A stretch of 64,000 bases of DNA from Pararobbsia silviterrae. GTDB lineage: Bacteria; Pseudomonadota; Gammaproteobacteria; Burkholderiales; Burkholderiaceae. A program made the translations under genes and the position numbers. Every line of letters begins with the position of its first letter. Position 1 is the stretch's first letter. The notes beneath the pieces are model-generated. The model was not told the DNA's origin, ran no database searches, and saw only the letters and a list, made by a program, of their open reading frames with translations. The DNA lies in contig NZ_RBZU01000002.1 of assembly GCF_003628125.1 (NCBI RefSeq), positions 496,001-560,000 of the forward strand, in the 5' to 3' direction. Below, in pieces: positions 19,801 to 28,928 of the stretch.

Positions 19801-22800
19801 CGATCCTCGTGGTCGTCGCCACGGGCAGCAACAAGGTCTACGACACCACGACGACCGCGACGGTCGCGCTCAGTAGCCCCACCGTCGTGTCGGGCGACAA
19901 CGTGACGTTTAGCGATACGTCCGCGAACTTCGCGACGGCCAACGTCGGCAACGCGATTCCGATTTCCGTGCTCGGTATCGGTATCAGCGGCGCCGATGCC
20001 GGCAACTATGTGCTGCAAACCACGTCCGCGACGACGAGCGCCAATATCACGCCGTACGTGCTGAACCTGCAGGGCGCACGCGTCTATGACGCGACGACGA
20101 ACGCCAACGCGAATCTGTTCGGCAACAGCGGCGTGCTCACGGGCGCGAACGGTCAGACGCTGACGCTATCGGGCACCGGCACGCTCGCGAGCAAGAACGT
20201 GAACAGCGCGCAGCCGTTTGCCGCAAACGGTCTCGCGGGTTACACGCTCACGGGCAACGGCAGCGCGCTCGCCAGCAATTACACGCTCGTCGGCGGCACG
20301 GACTGGGTGACGATCACGCCGGCGCCGCTGACCGTCGTCGGCACGACGGTGGACACCAAGGTCTACGACGCCACGACCGCGGCCACGCTGAGCGGCGCGA
20401 CCCTCGCCGGCGTCTTGGGCAGCGACGCCGTGACGCTCGACAACGGTACGACAGGCACGTTCAACGACAAGAACGTGGGCACCGACAAGCCGGTGACCGC
20501 AAGCATGTCGATTTCAGGCGCCGACGCGGGGAATTACACGTTCACGGGGCCGAGCGGCCTGACGGGCACGATCACGCCGCTCGCGATCACGATCGGCGCG
20601 ACGGCGCAGAACAAGACGTATGACGGCACGACCGCGGCTACGGCAACGGTCGGCACCACGGGCGTGCTGAGCGGCGACGTCGTGAACTTCGGTTTCGCGC
20701 CGGGCAACGCGAACTTCGCGACGCCGAACGCGGGCAACGGCATTCAGGTCACGGTGAACGACATCACGGCGAGCGGAGCGGATGCGGGCAATTACACGTT
20801 CAATACCACGGCGACCACCACGGCGAATATCCTGCCCTTCGTGCTGAACCTCAACGGCACGCGCGTCTACGACGGCACGACGGGCGCCGCGGCCGGTCTG
20901 TTCGGTAACGACGGCGTACTGACGGGCGCGAACGGCGAAACGTTGACGCTCTCCGGAACCGGCGCGCTGTCCTCGAAGGACGTGGGCACGCAGGTGCCGT
21001 TCGCGGCCAACGGCCTCGCGGGTTTCACGCTCACGGGCAATAGCGGCGCGCTGCCGAGCAACTACACGTTCACGGGCGGCACGGACTGGGTGACGATCAC
21101 GCCGCTCAGCATCTCGGTCAGCGCGACGGCCCAGAACAAGACCTACGACGGTACGACGGCCGCCACGGCCACCATCACGCCATCCGGCGTGCTGTCCGGC
21201 GACACCGTCAACTTCAGCTTTGCGGCCGGCAACGCGAACTTCGCCACGCCGAACGCGGGCAACGGCATTCAGGTCACGGTGAGCGGCATCACGGCGAGCG
21301 GCGCGGACGCCGGCGACTACACGTTCAACCCGACCGCGACGACCTCGGCGGACATCTATCCCTATGCGCTGACGCTGACGGGCACGCGCGTCTATGACGG
21401 GACGACGGCCGCCAATGCCAGCCTCTTCGGCAACAATGGGGTACTCATGGGCGTCAACGGCGAGACGCTGACGCTGTCCGGCTCGGGCACGCTTGCGAGC
21501 AAGAACGTGAACAGCGCGCAGCCGTTCGCGGCGAACGGCGTGGCGGGCTTCACGCTCGCGGGCAACAACGGGGCGCTGGCGTCCAACTACACACTCGGTA
21601 CCGGCGTCGGCGACTGGGTCGACATCACGCCCAAGGCCTTGACGATCTCGGCGGTCGGCGAGAACAAGGTCTACGACGGCACGACGACCGCGCAGCTCAG
21701 CAGCTTCACCGTCAGCGGTCTCGTCGGCAACGACAATGCCTCCGTCGGTTACAGCGCCGCCAATTTCGCCACGCCGAACGTCGGCACGGATATTCCGATC
21801 ACGGTCAATCTGTACGGAAACGGCACCGACATCAGCAACTATGTATTCGGAAGTTCGGTCGTCACGACGAGCGCGGACATCACGCCCAAGGCGCTGACCG
21901 TCACGGCCACCGCGCAGAACAAGACCTATGACGCGACGACCACGGCCACGCTCGGCGGCTTGTCGGTGAGCGGCCTCGTGGCGGGCGATACGGCGACCTT
22001 TACGGCCGGCAGCGCGAACTTCGCCACGGCCAATGCGGGCAACGATATCCCGGTCACTGTCGCGGGGATCACGGGCACGGGCAGCGATCTCGGGAACTAC
22101 ACGTTCAACTCGACGACGACCACGAGCGCCGACATCCTGCCCTATGTCTTGAACTTGACCGGCACGCGTGTCTATAACGGCACCAGCACGGCAAGCGCGA
22201 GCCTCTTCGGCAACGATGGGCAATGGACGATCTTCACCGGACAGACGCTCACGCTGTCCGGATCGGTCAATCTGCTCGACAAGAACGTCGGCACGCAGAA
22301 GCCGTTCTCGCTCGGCGCCCTCAGCGGGTTGACGCTGACGGGCAACGGCTCGACGCTGGCGAGCAACTACACCTTGGTCGGCGGCGTCGACTGGGTCACG
22401 ATCACGCCGCTCGCCGTCAACGTGGTCGCGACCGGTTCCAGCAAGGTCTACGACGGCTCGCGCACGGCCACGGTCGGCCTCGCGAGCGACGGCATTCTGA
22501 GCGGCGACAGCGTCAGCTTCAATGCGCAATCGGCGAACTTCGTGACGCCCAACGCCGGTAACAACATTCCGATTCTCGTCACGGGCATCACGGGCATCGG
22601 CGCGGATGCGTCGAACTACACCTTCAATACGGTGGCGGCGACGTCGGCCAACATTACGCCGTTTGTCCTGAGCCTCACGGGCAGCCGCACGTATGACGCG
22701 ACGACGGACGCGTCGGCGGGTGTGTTCGGGACGAACGGCGTGCTGCAGGGCGTGAACGGCGAGACGCTCACGCTGTCGGGCAATGGGGTCTTGTCGAGCA

Positions 22801-23414
22801 AGAATGTGGGCAACCAGATCGCATTCGCGACGGGCGGGCTCTCGGGCTATACGCTGACCGGCAACGGCGCGGCGCTCGCCGGCAACTACACGCTGACGGG
22901 CGGCGTGGATTGGGTCACGGTCACGCCGGCGCTGCTCACGGTCGCGAACACGCAGACGACGAACCGGACCTATAACGGTACGGTCTACGACACGCTCCTC
23001 GACGCGACGTTGTCGGGCGTGTTCGGCGGCGATAGCGTCACGCTCGGCAACGGCGCCGTCGGTTACTTCGATAACCCGAACGTCGGATTCAACAAGCCCG
23101 TCAGCACGGCGATGACGATCAGCGGCGCCGATGCGGGCAACTACGTGTTGGCGCAGCCGAGCGGCTTGTACGCCGACATCATCACGCCGATTTCTCCGGT
23201 GCCGCCGGGCACGATTGCGAGCGTCGACGCCTTTGCCGGCCCGCAGGATCTCGAGACGCCGTACGGCACGGCATCCGATACGGCGAGAGGCAATTTCACG
23301 GGCAATCAGATGCAGGAGGAAGTCCCGAATCAGCGCAACGTGGTGCGTGCGGACTTCCATCCGGGGATGGGACTCACGGTCCTGGACGGCGGGGTTCGCA
23401 TGCCCGCGGACTGA
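13842..23414 (+). CDS. TpsA filamentous-haemagglutinin-like exoprotein with 29 YDG repeats
   Basis: A 3190-residue secreted adhesin-type protein. The ATG at 13842 is chosen because it opens an extended signal peptide (MNHIYRLRWS...WVVASECARR) followed by a hydrophobic core and cleavage near SPAYA; the frame is open further upstream but that part does not look coding. Residues about 60-310 form the TPS secretion domain, with NPNGVLFG and SFNVG motifs recognised by the partner porin. From about residue 540 to 3110 I count 29 YDG-type repeats, each opening with a variant of NKVYDGTTTA and 75-110 residues long. The C-terminus (after ISPVPPGTIAS) is short and has no obvious enzymatic or toxin domain. 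The partner TpsB gene follows after 111 bases. Confidence 0.93.
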   Translation: MNHIYRLRWSISLKQWVVASECARRRPGRGFRASGRNAAHAMALLVAAGALLLDSPAYAGGGPTGGKVTSGIGTISQSGSTTTIDQSSQTLQLSWQSFNVGAAQTVNFVQPGSSALAVNRIYDMTPSTILGHLNANGQVWLINPNGVLFGPSAQVNVGGIVASTLDVGADGLSGNTRQFSGNGKGSVVNQGTIAVADGGYTVLLGNKVSNQGVITARLGTIALAGGSAATLTFDGSQLLHVQVDASTLNNLAENRQLLVADGGQVIMTAGAKNSLLASVVNNTGMVRAQTVDDHEGSIVLLGGMAAGQVNVGGTLDASAPNGGNGGSIETSAAQFSIAPNTTITAAAPRGQAGTWLVDPTDLTIDATAAGEISDTLNGGTNVVEQTTASGATGFGVQSAGAGDINVNAAISWTNSVASLTLEALNAININAPVTGAGAVTMQAGAGNLTIAAGASIVGGAGVVLATNANFVNDAGSSAVSTGTSAPWLIYSTNPTLDTTDGLTPSFVQYNAPYGTSAAASGNGFLYSLAPTITLTGLTGSVSKVYDGTTTAALTSANLQTTGLVNGDVIASATGTYATSDAGTGITVNSPTSFAGVVVTTAAGIPAYGYQAKGTASADIGTITPAPLTVDIVNDPTKVYDGTTSAPLTASNYSFTGFVAGQGASVNQASSVTYASADAGTNIPVNATFTSTNFVANTGTNLANYTLPSSASGTGTITPAPLLISGLIANNKVYDGTRADTLNVSDASLFGLISADAGQVTLDTSGATGTFASPNVGNAIFVAATGFTLTGPKASDYQISAPLDLAADITPKGLTITGVTANDKVYDATTSATLNLADATITGLVPADAGNVTLTTSGATGAFSQSNVGNNLPVSVNGMTLGGSAAGNYSVTAITGITANITPAPLTITFLGSPTKVYDGSVNATLTQANYTISGFVGGQSATIGQTGATYATPNAGTGIAVTATVTASDFVPAAGTSMSNYTFPSSVTSPSGIITPAPVEVNIINNPTKVYDGTDTATLGADNYEVVGAIPGESITLNPYPTTGAYASPNVGFQGVSATLPASDFQAGSNTLLSNYALPATATGLGTIVQKAIVDQLTASITNNPSKTYDGTTVATIPASDFTLSGFVGTDSATVSQTVTGQYATKNAGQQPVSATLTESDLTAGPGTNLNNYSFPVTAYGMGTILPAQLTVTIIGNPTKVYNGDTIARVGSSNFQITGFVSGEGASITPTAQFNYASANAGSWTVSGALVPGNYTAESGTLLTNYLLPTMASGPGLITQAPLYILNAYATDKVYDTTTSDTLNVSTAALSGVIPSDAGNVTLNTSTTGTFAQSNVGNNIAVTASGFSISGSAAGNYVLQPLTGLTANITPALLTVSGAVANNKVYDATTNATINSSDATLSGVLGSDSVTLSSGSATGQFITPNAGTNLQVFASGFTLSGPQAGNYVVSQPSNLFANITPAPLSVTITGNPIKQYDGTTSVTLGASDFTITGFVAGQSATITQTASSGYLSPNVGTNIGIGATLEPPDYSAAVGTKLSNYTLPTSASGTLGEITAKVIDLTGTRVYDGTTNATSVLFSSDGVIDGVNGQTLTLSGVGTLPTKDVGNQIPLSSLGTLTLGNGSGLASNYTLVGGTDWVTITPATLTVLNTTALDKVYDGTAAATLQNALLSGVIGSDTVVLGNDTTGTFNNKNVGTNKPVSTQMTISGADAGDYTLVQPSGITANITSLGITVVAAGIDKQYDGTTTAQVNMSSTGVVAGDNVVFGDTSANFSQANVGNNLPVSVLGITASGTDAGNYTLLNSSADTTASITPRVLSLQGTRVYDTTTNADSSLFATGGSIAGVNGETLTLSGTGTLTSKNVGNQVPFSNLGTLALGNGTGLSSNYTLAGGTDWVTITPVTLTVSGTVAHDKQYDGNSDAALTGATLVGVLGSDNVVLGDDTVGQFNDKNVGTDKPVTTSMTVSGTDAGNYLLIQPAGLTASITTLPILVVVATGSNKVYDTTTTATVALSSPTVVSGDNVTFSDTSANFATANVGNAIPISVLGIGISGADAGNYVLQTTSATTSANITPYVLNLQGARVYDATTNANANLFGNSGVLTGANGQTLTLSGTGTLASKNVNSAQPFAANGLAGYTLTGNGSALASNYTLVGGTDWVTITPAPLTVVGTTVDTKVYDATTAATLSGATLAGVLGSDAVTLDNGTTGTFNDKNVGTDKPVTASMSISGADAGNYTFTGPSGLTGTITPLAITIGATAQNKTYDGTTAATATVGTTGVLSGDVVNFGFAPGNANFATPNAGNGIQVTVNDITASGADAGNYTFNTTATTTANILPFVLNLNGTRVYDGTTGAAAGLFGNDGVLTGANGETLTLSGTGALSSKDVGTQVPFAANGLAGFTLTGNSGALPSNYTFTGGTDWVTITPLSISVSATAQNKTYDGTTAATATITPSGVLSGDTVNFSFAAGNANFATPNAGNGIQVTVSGITASGADAGDYTFNPTATTSADIYPYALTLTGTRVYDGTTAANASLFGNNGVLMGVNGETLTLSGSGTLASKNVNSAQPFAANGVAGFTLAGNNGALASNYTLGTGVGDWVDITPKALTISAVGENKVYDGTTTAQLSSFTVSGLVGNDNASVGYSAANFATPNVGTDIPITVNLYGNGTDISNYVFGSSVVTTSADITPKALTVTATAQNKTYDATTTATLGGLSVSGLVAGDTATFTAGSANFATANAGNDIPVTVAGITGTGSDLGNYTFNSTTTTSADILPYVLNLTGTRVYNGTSTASASLFGNDGQWTIFTGQTLTLSGSVNLLDKNVGTQKPFSLGALSGLTLTGNGSTLASNYTLVGGVDWVTITPLAVNVVATGSSKVYDGSRTATVGLASDGILSGDSVSFNAQSANFVTPNAGNNIPILVTGITGIGADASNYTFNTVAATSANITPFVLSLTGSRTYDATTDASAGVFGTNGVLQGVNGETLTLSGNGVLSSKNVGNQIAFATGGLSGYTLTGNGAALAGNYTLTGGVDWVTVTPALLTVANTQTTNRTYNGTVYDTLLDATLSGVFGGDSVTLGNGAVGYFDNPNVGFNKPVSTAMTISGADAGNYVLAQPSGLYADIITPISPVPPGTIASVDAFAGPQDLETPYGTASDTARGNFTGNQMQEEVPNQRNVVRADFHPGMGLTVLDGGVRMPAD
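15430..23190 (+). repeat. Coding tandem array of 29 YDG modules
   Basis: The modules begin with [KR]xYDGT and end near the NITPA or DWVTITP linkers. From module 12 on, a longer type (TRVYDGTT..A.SLFGNDGVL.G.NGETLTLSG) recurs every third module (12, 15, 18, 21) and then at 23, 26 and 28, so the array looks built from duplicated super-modules. Modules 20 and 22 and modules 21 and 23 are very similar at the DNA level, which suggests recent expansion. Confidence 0.85.
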
Positions 23415-23525
23415 GGGCTGAGCGCGCTAACGAGACGACGCGGATCGATACGAAACGAATCGACACAACACAACACGACACGGCGCGCGAAGCGGCGCGG
23501 CTCACGAGACATTCAAACCTTGACC

Positions 23526-25229
23526 ATGATCGAGATTCGCTCGAACCGCCAGCATCCAATACGAACCTGCCTCGCGCTTGCCCTCACGGCAGCGGCGTTT
23601 GCCGCGCACGGGCAGGCGCGCGTGACGACCCCGAACAACGGGAGCGGCCAACTGCTTCAGCAGGCGCCGCAACCTTCATTTCAGCCCCCGCCTTCGAACC
23701 TCGATCTGACGATTCAGTCTCCGAAGAGCGCGCCGGTCGACAACACGAAAACCTTCCTGGTGCGCACGATCGAGATCGTCGGCAATACCGAGCTGCCTGC
23801 CGAGCTATTGCACGATACCGTGGCGTCGAGCGAGGGCAAGGACCTCACGTTGAGCGATCTCAATGCGCTTGCCGATCGCATCAGCGATGTCTATCACCAG
23901 CACGGCTTTCCGCTCGCCACGGCCTATGTGCCGGCACAGACGATCGAGAACGGCGTCGTGCGGATCAACGTGGCCGAGGCGCGGTACGGCGCGGTGACGC
24001 TGAACAATAAGAGCGGCGTGTCGGACCGCGTGTTGAACAACACGCTCGCGGCGCTTCAGCCGGATCAGCCGGTCACGGAATTTCAGCTCGAGCGCACGCT
24101 GCTTTTGATGCAAGACATCCCGGGTGCGGAGGTCACCTCGACGATGCGGCCCGGCGAGCAGGTCGGCACGTCCGATATGCTCGTCGACGTGACGCCGCAG
24201 CCGCGCGTGACGGGCGACGCGGGCGTCGACAATTTCGGCGATCCCTATAGCGGCCGTGTGCGGGGCAGCGGCAACCTGACGATCAACAGCCCGCTGAATC
24301 AAGGCGACTTGCTGGATTTCAGCGCGCTGACGTCGGGCTCCGGCATGACCTATGGGCGCATGGACTACCGGTACCTGCTCAACGGACAGGGCACGACGCT
24401 GGGCGTCAATGTGTCGGGGCTCGACTATCACCTTCACAACGATCTTTCCGATCTGCAGGCGCACGGTTCGGCTTTCGTCGCGGGCGCGGTGTTGTCCCAG
24501 CCCTTGATCCGCAATACGGCGGGCAATCTCTACGGTCAGATCGAGTACGACTTCAGAAGGCTCAATGACAATATCGATGTGATCGGTCTGCAGAGCGATC
24601 GTCACACGGACAGCGTAACGGCCACGCTTGCCGGCGACGAACTCGATGCGAGCGGCGTGACGAACGGGCGTATTGCGATGACGTATGGCGTGCTTGCCGC
24701 CAACAATCTCCAAACGGAAATCGTCGATCAGTTGGGCGCCGATACCGCGGGCCATTATGCGAAGCTCGCGCTGTCGACGTCGAGGCTTCAGCAACTCACG
24801 CATTACGACGCGCTCTACGTCGGTTTCTCGGGGCAGACGTCGAGCAAGAACATCGACACGTCCGAGCAGTTCTATCTGGGCGGCCCCGATAGCGTGCGGG
24901 GCTACGACGTCGGCGTGCTATCGGGTTCGCGCGGCTATCTGGCGACGGTCGAATATCGTCACGATGCGACGTTCCAGAGCATTCCGGGTATCTGGCAGTT
25001 TTCCGCCTTCGTCGATACCGGCTGGGTCCAGGTGTTCAAGGACCCGTTCGTTCCCGGGCCCAACACCGGTCAACTCAGCAGCGCGGGCTTCGGCCTGCAA
25101 TGGAACGGGCCCTACAAGCTCCTGATCACGAGCAGCGTCGCATTTCCGTTCGGGCGGACACCCGAGATACTCAGTACGAACGCCAACACGTCCGTACATT
25201 GTTGGCTGCAGCTTCGCAAGGCGTTCTAG
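23526..25229 (+). CDS. TpsB outer-membrane transporter (ShlB/FhaC family)
   Basis: A 567-residue two-partner-secretion porin. The ATG at 23526 is taken (a TTG lies two codons upstream). It gives a signal peptide ending near AAHGQA, a Pro/Gln-rich plug-helix linker, then a POTRA domain (about 78-155, FLVRTIEIVGNTELP and GFPLATAYVPAQ). A second POTRA region and a 16-strand barrel follow. The L6 loop motif appears as GGPDSVRGYDVG, and the chain ends with an aromatic residue (RKAF), as expected for Bam-assembled barrels. It exports the adjacent YDG adhesin. Confidence 0.93.
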   Translation: MIEIRSNRQHPIRTCLALALTAAAFAAHGQARVTTPNNGSGQLLQQAPQPSFQPPPSNLDLTIQSPKSAPVDNTKTFLVRTIEIVGNTELPAELLHDTVASSEGKDLTLSDLNALADRISDVYHQHGFPLATAYVPAQTIENGVVRINVAEARYGAVTLNNKSGVSDRVLNNTLAALQPDQPVTEFQLERTLLLMQDIPGAEVTSTMRPGEQVGTSDMLVDVTPQPRVTGDAGVDNFGDPYSGRVRGSGNLTINSPLNQGDLLDFSALTSGSGMTYGRMDYRYLLNGQGTTLGVNVSGLDYHLHNDLSDLQAHGSAFVAGAVLSQPLIRNTAGNLYGQIEYDFRRLNDNIDVIGLQSDRHTDSVTATLAGDELDASGVTNGRIAMTYGVLAANNLQTEIVDQLGADTAGHYAKLALSTSRLQQLTHYDALYVGFSGQTSSKNIDTSEQFYLGGPDSVRGYDVGVLSGSRGYLATVEYRHDATFQSIPGIWQFSAFVDTGWVQVFKDPFVPGPNTGQLSSAGFGLQWNGPYKLLITSSVAFPFGRTPEILSTNANTSVHCWLQLRKAF

Positions 25230-25505
25230 ATACGATGCGCAACCGGCCGCTTAGGATCTGAAGCCGGTCGTATTTGCACTGGCCGAGTTGTCGATGCGGC
25301 GGGCTTGGGAATCATGCGCATGAACGAATCGTGCGATACCCGATCGCCGTCATTGTCCCCCTGTTTGCCTCAAGACACCGATCGAGTCCACCTACACTCG
25401 TGTTCGTGCGGCGCTTGATCGACGTGACCTCGCACATCGCACCGGCACGAATTCCCATCCGAGTCGTCGTTGATACGCGAGCGAATGCTTGCAAGGGAGG
25501 CCAAC

Positions 25506-27011
25506 GTGGATCGACGTGAGTTTCTTTTCGCGGCGGCGGCGACACGCGTTGCCGCATCGGGTGGCGGGGTCTCTCAAGCTGCGGCGGCCGAGGGTTCGCA
25601 AGCACACGCGCCAGCGCCAGGGGAATCGGAACCGCTTGGAGGCCGGCCGCCCGCGGGCGCAACGGCGTCGACGCAAGATTTTGACTATCAGATCAAATAT
25701 CACCGGGCGTTCGAAGCGGTGCTCTGGAATATGCCTGCGATTGCAATCTATTCTTTCCGACGCGCCGCATTCGACACTCTGGGAGCGAAAGACAACGACA
25801 TCATCGCGTATTCGGCGCCCGCGACGCCGAGGCTCGAAGCCATCACGGCCAATAGCACGACACCGTACATCGCGTCATACACGGATCTGCGCACGGGCCC
25901 GGCGGTGCTCGAAGTCCCTGCTGCCGGTCCGGACGGGAGTCTCTACGGGCAGGTCGTCGATGCCTGGCAATACACCATCGCGGATGTCGGACCGTCAGGG
26001 CTCGACAAGGGCAAGGGCGCCAAATTCCTGTTCACGCCTCCCGGATACAAGGGCGACGTGCCGAAAGGGTATATCCACGTCGCATCGCCGAACTATCGAA
26101 TCGCGTTCGCGTTTCGCTCGGTCCCCGCACCGGGCAAGAGCACCGCGGATGCGTACCGGTATGCGCAACGCCTGCGGATGTACTACTTGTCGGAGGCCGC
26201 CGATCCGCCGAAACAACGCTTCATCGACCCGATCAACGAGCGCTATCCGACGCTGCCGTTCTACGACGAACGCCACTTCGAGGACATGCACGACATCATG
26301 AGCGTCGAGCCGGTCAAGGAGCAGGACAAGGTCATGATGGGCATGCTGACGTCGCTCGGCATCGAAAAAGGGAAGCCGTTCGCACCGGACGACACCGCGC
26401 GGAAGGCGATGCGCCAGGCAGCCATCGATGCGTGGTTTTTTCTGCAGTCGTATTTCGACGATGTCATTGCGAAACGCGTCTTCTGGCCCGACCGGCATTA
26501 CGTCTCGTTGATGCAGACCGATGCAAACCGAATGTTCACGTTCACCTATGCGGACCGCATCGACTTGATCGAGCGCGCGGCCGAATATTTTTGGTGCACG
26601 TATATGCCTAAGGTCTACGCCGAGTCTCCTGCCAACCAGTACCTCGTTGCACTGTCGGACAAGAACGGTAACCCGATGGCCCCCGGCAAGCTCTACAAGG
26701 TCGAGGTACCCAGGGACATGCCCGTCAAGCAGTTCTGGGCTTTGACTGTCTATGACCATGCCACCTTCTCATTCATCTATTCCGAATCAAACCGCACGAC
26801 GCTGTCGTCTTACGATCTAGCCAAGATGACGAAGAACGCTGACGGCAGCGTCACGCTGTACGTCGGGCCAAGCGCGCCGGCGGGACTCGATGCGAACTGG
26901 ATTCCGACGAGTGGCAAGCGGCCCATGCCGACGTTCCGCTTTTACGGCGCGACTGACGCGCTGAATACAAAGGCTTTCAAAATGCCGGACTTCGAGGAAA
27001 CGAGCGTATGA
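25506..27011 (+). CDS. DUF1254/DUF1214 protein with Tat-type signal
   Basis: A 501-residue exported protein. The GTG at 25506 is preferred because GGAGG lies 5 bases upstream, and because the product then starts VDRREFLFAAAATRVAAS, a twin-arginine-like signal. The N-terminal half matches DUF1254 (FEAVLWNMPAIAIYSFRRAAF, then NSTTPYIASYTDLRTGPAVLEVP). The C-terminal half matches DUF1214 (FWALTVYDHATFSFI, then GSVTLYVGPSAPAG). The family is widespread and its reaction is not established. The stop overlaps the next gene by ATGA, giving a coupled pair of relatives. Confidence 0.85.
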   Translation: MDRREFLFAAAATRVAASGGGVSQAAAAEGSQAHAPAPGESEPLGGRPPAGATASTQDFDYQIKYHRAFEAVLWNMPAIAIYSFRRAAFDTLGAKDNDIIAYSAPATPRLEAITANSTTPYIASYTDLRTGPAVLEVPAAGPDGSLYGQVVDAWQYTIADVGPSGLDKGKGAKFLFTPPGYKGDVPKGYIHVASPNYRIAFAFRSVPAPGKSTADAYRYAQRLRMYYLSEAADPPKQRFIDPINERYPTLPFYDERHFEDMHDIMSVEPVKEQDKVMMGMLTSLGIEKGKPFAPDDTARKAMRQAAIDAWFFLQSYFDDVIAKRVFWPDRHYVSLMQTDANRMFTFTYADRIDLIERAAEYFWCTYMPKVYAESPANQYLVALSDKNGNPMAPGKLYKVEVPRDMPVKQFWALTVYDHATFSFIYSESNRTTLSSYDLAKMTKNADGSVTLYVGPSAPAGLDANWIPTSGKRPMPTFRFYGATDALNTKAFKMPDFEETSV

Positions 27012-28564
27012 AAGCCAATGAATCGAGTCGTCTGCGCGTCGCGTTGTGCGTGTCGGCTACCGTGCTGCTATCGAGCATCGGCGCATGGATGCCGGGCGCA
27101 TCCGCGCAGACCGCGCTGGCGCCCATCGTCGATGCCAATCACGACGCCTTGGCGAACGCGCCATTTGCAGGCGATTTCCCAACCGCGGATACGGCGAAGG
27201 CCTTGAGTGAAGAGCTGTATTTCGAGCGGGCCGTACAGGTCTATCTCTGGTCTCTGCCCGCGGTCAATCTGTTCGCGATGAAGGAAGGGTCCGAGAAAAC
27301 GTACGGAGCCGGATATCACGTGCTGCCGGTATGGAAGGAGCGGTTGAACGCCAAAACCAAGGTGACCACGCCGAACTCCGATTGTCTCTATGCGATGGGT
27401 TATGTGGACCTTGCAAAGGATGGTCCCATCGTGGTCGAGGTTCCACCGAAAACACAGGGCATTCTGGACGACTTCTTCCAGCGTCCGCTGACCGGACCCG
27501 TGATCGGCGGCAAGACGTACACGGGTGATTTCGGTTTCGTCGGACCCGACGCGGGCAAGGGCGGCAACTATCTGATCGTGCCCTGGAACTACAGCCATCC
27601 TGCGCCCAAGGGCTACTACGTCTATCGTTCGCGCACGAACAACGTGCTGGTGTTCTTCCGAGCCTTCTTTACGGACCCGAAAAACTTGGCGCCGCCGAAT
27701 CAGCTTGTCGCAGCCACGCATATCTATCCCTATGGGAAACGTGAAAGCGCTCTGGCCATGGAATTTCCCGATGGTTCGTCGACGCCCGCCTTCATGCTAT
27801 TTCCGCAAGACGGGACCTATTTCGACATGCTGGCGCGCTTTGTCGAACAAGAGACCGTCGACCCTGCCGATATGGACATGCGCGGCATGATGGCGGCCAT
27901 CGGAATTCAGAAGGGCAAGCCGTTCGAGCCGACGCAGCGGCAGCGCGAGCTGCTCGACAAGGCGGCGAAGACGGCGTTCAAGATGAGCAAGGACGAGATA
28001 TTCAATGCGCTCGCGAGCCAGCCGGGGGGGAGGTACTACCCGGATCGACAGTGGGTGAATGTCTTCGCCGGACAGAATCCGGAATTCAAAGCGAGCGGCA
28101 CGTTCACGAATCTGGTTCAGCGGGATGCCTACTTTACGTCGGCGTACGCAGCGAGCCCCGGCATGGTCGTCGATATCGTCGAGAAGGGGGCGAAGTACCC
28201 GTCGACATGGCGAGACGCCGACGGCAACTATCTGGACGGAGCGAAAACATACCAGTTGCACTTGCCCCCCAATGTTCCTGCAGCGAACTTCTGGTCAGTC
28301 ACGGTCTACGATTCGATCACCGCATCGGGGCTCGAGAACGGGCAACCGTTGCCGTCACTCAATTCGATGGACAAGCCGGCGGCGAACCAGGACGGCTCGT
28401 TCGATCTTTATTTCGGCCCGAGCGCGCCGGCAGGTCAGGAAAGCAATTGGGTGCAGACCGTTCCCGGCAAGGGCTATTTCGTCATCCTTAGACTGTACAG
28501 CCCGAAACAGGCGTTCTTCGATCAGACGTGGAAACCGGATGACATGAAACGCGTCGATCGTTGA
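27008..28564 (+). CDS. DUF1254/DUF1214 protein, second copy
   Basis: A 518-residue paralogue of the preceding gene. It has an ordinary Sec signal (RVALCVSATVLLSSIGAW, cleavage near ASA-QTA) instead of a Tat-type one. DUF1254 features (VYLWSLPAVNLFAMKEG, TPNSDCLYAMGYVDLAKDGP) and DUF1214 features (FWSVTVYDSITASGLENG, GSFDLYFGPSAPAGQE) are both clear. Translation is coupled to the first copy by the ATGA overlap. The two probably work together in the periplasm, but no reaction can be assigned. A 364-base gap follows. Confidence 0.87.
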   Translation: MKANESSRLRVALCVSATVLLSSIGAWMPGASAQTALAPIVDANHDALANAPFAGDFPTADTAKALSEELYFERAVQVYLWSLPAVNLFAMKEGSEKTYGAGYHVLPVWKERLNAKTKVTTPNSDCLYAMGYVDLAKDGPIVVEVPPKTQGILDDFFQRPLTGPVIGGKTYTGDFGFVGPDAGKGGNYLIVPWNYSHPAPKGYYVYRSRTNNVLVFFRAFFTDPKNLAPPNQLVAATHIYPYGKRESALAMEFPDGSSTPAFMLFPQDGTYFDMLARFVEQETVDPADMDMRGMMAAIGIQKGKPFEPTQRQRELLDKAAKTAFKMSKDEIFNALASQPGGRYYPDRQWVNVFAGQNPEFKASGTFTNLVQRDAYFTSAYAASPGMVVDIVEKGAKYPSTWRDADGNYLDGAKTYQLHLPPNVPAANFWSVTVYDSITASGLENGQPLPSLNSMDKPAANQDGSFDLYFGPSAPAGQESNWVQTVPGKGYFVILRLYSPKQAFFDQTWKPDDMKRVDR

Positions 28565-28928
28565 ATACGCCGCGCGTCCCGTTTTCTTAAGCATCGTAGA
28601 CGTCTTCCTGATCCGACGACTCGAACACGCAAGCCAGGCGGTGTGCTTTCGCCGTCGGCCAAAACGTCGAGCGGGTGTTGTGTGTCTTGAGATCGATAGC
28701 GCGCTGCGTCGCAGCCGGACATCAATTCAACACGATGTTGGCGTATCGATAGACGCGCCGCATAGCGATGTTCGGAGTATTGAGCATCGAATGAAGACGA
28801 AACGGATATGCGGACTCTGTGCAGCGTGCGTGACGCCGAGACGAGATCACACGGGCCGTGTCGCTCGTGAGCGCCAGGTGTAGGTCGCGCACTCGGCGAA
28901 ACACACTTACGAGAATCGGAGGTGTTCA
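28565..28928. other. Intergenic region before the glycosidase gene
   Basis: No gene or clear hairpin is seen. Short open frames here have no start signals or family features. Only the GGAGG ribosome site at about 28918-28922, which sets the GTG start of the next gene, is evident. Confidence 0.45.

Noticed and set aside
20514-23360. 948-codon open frame on the minus strand inside the adhesin gene
   Set aside because: Same reason: antisense to repeats, biased composition, no domains.
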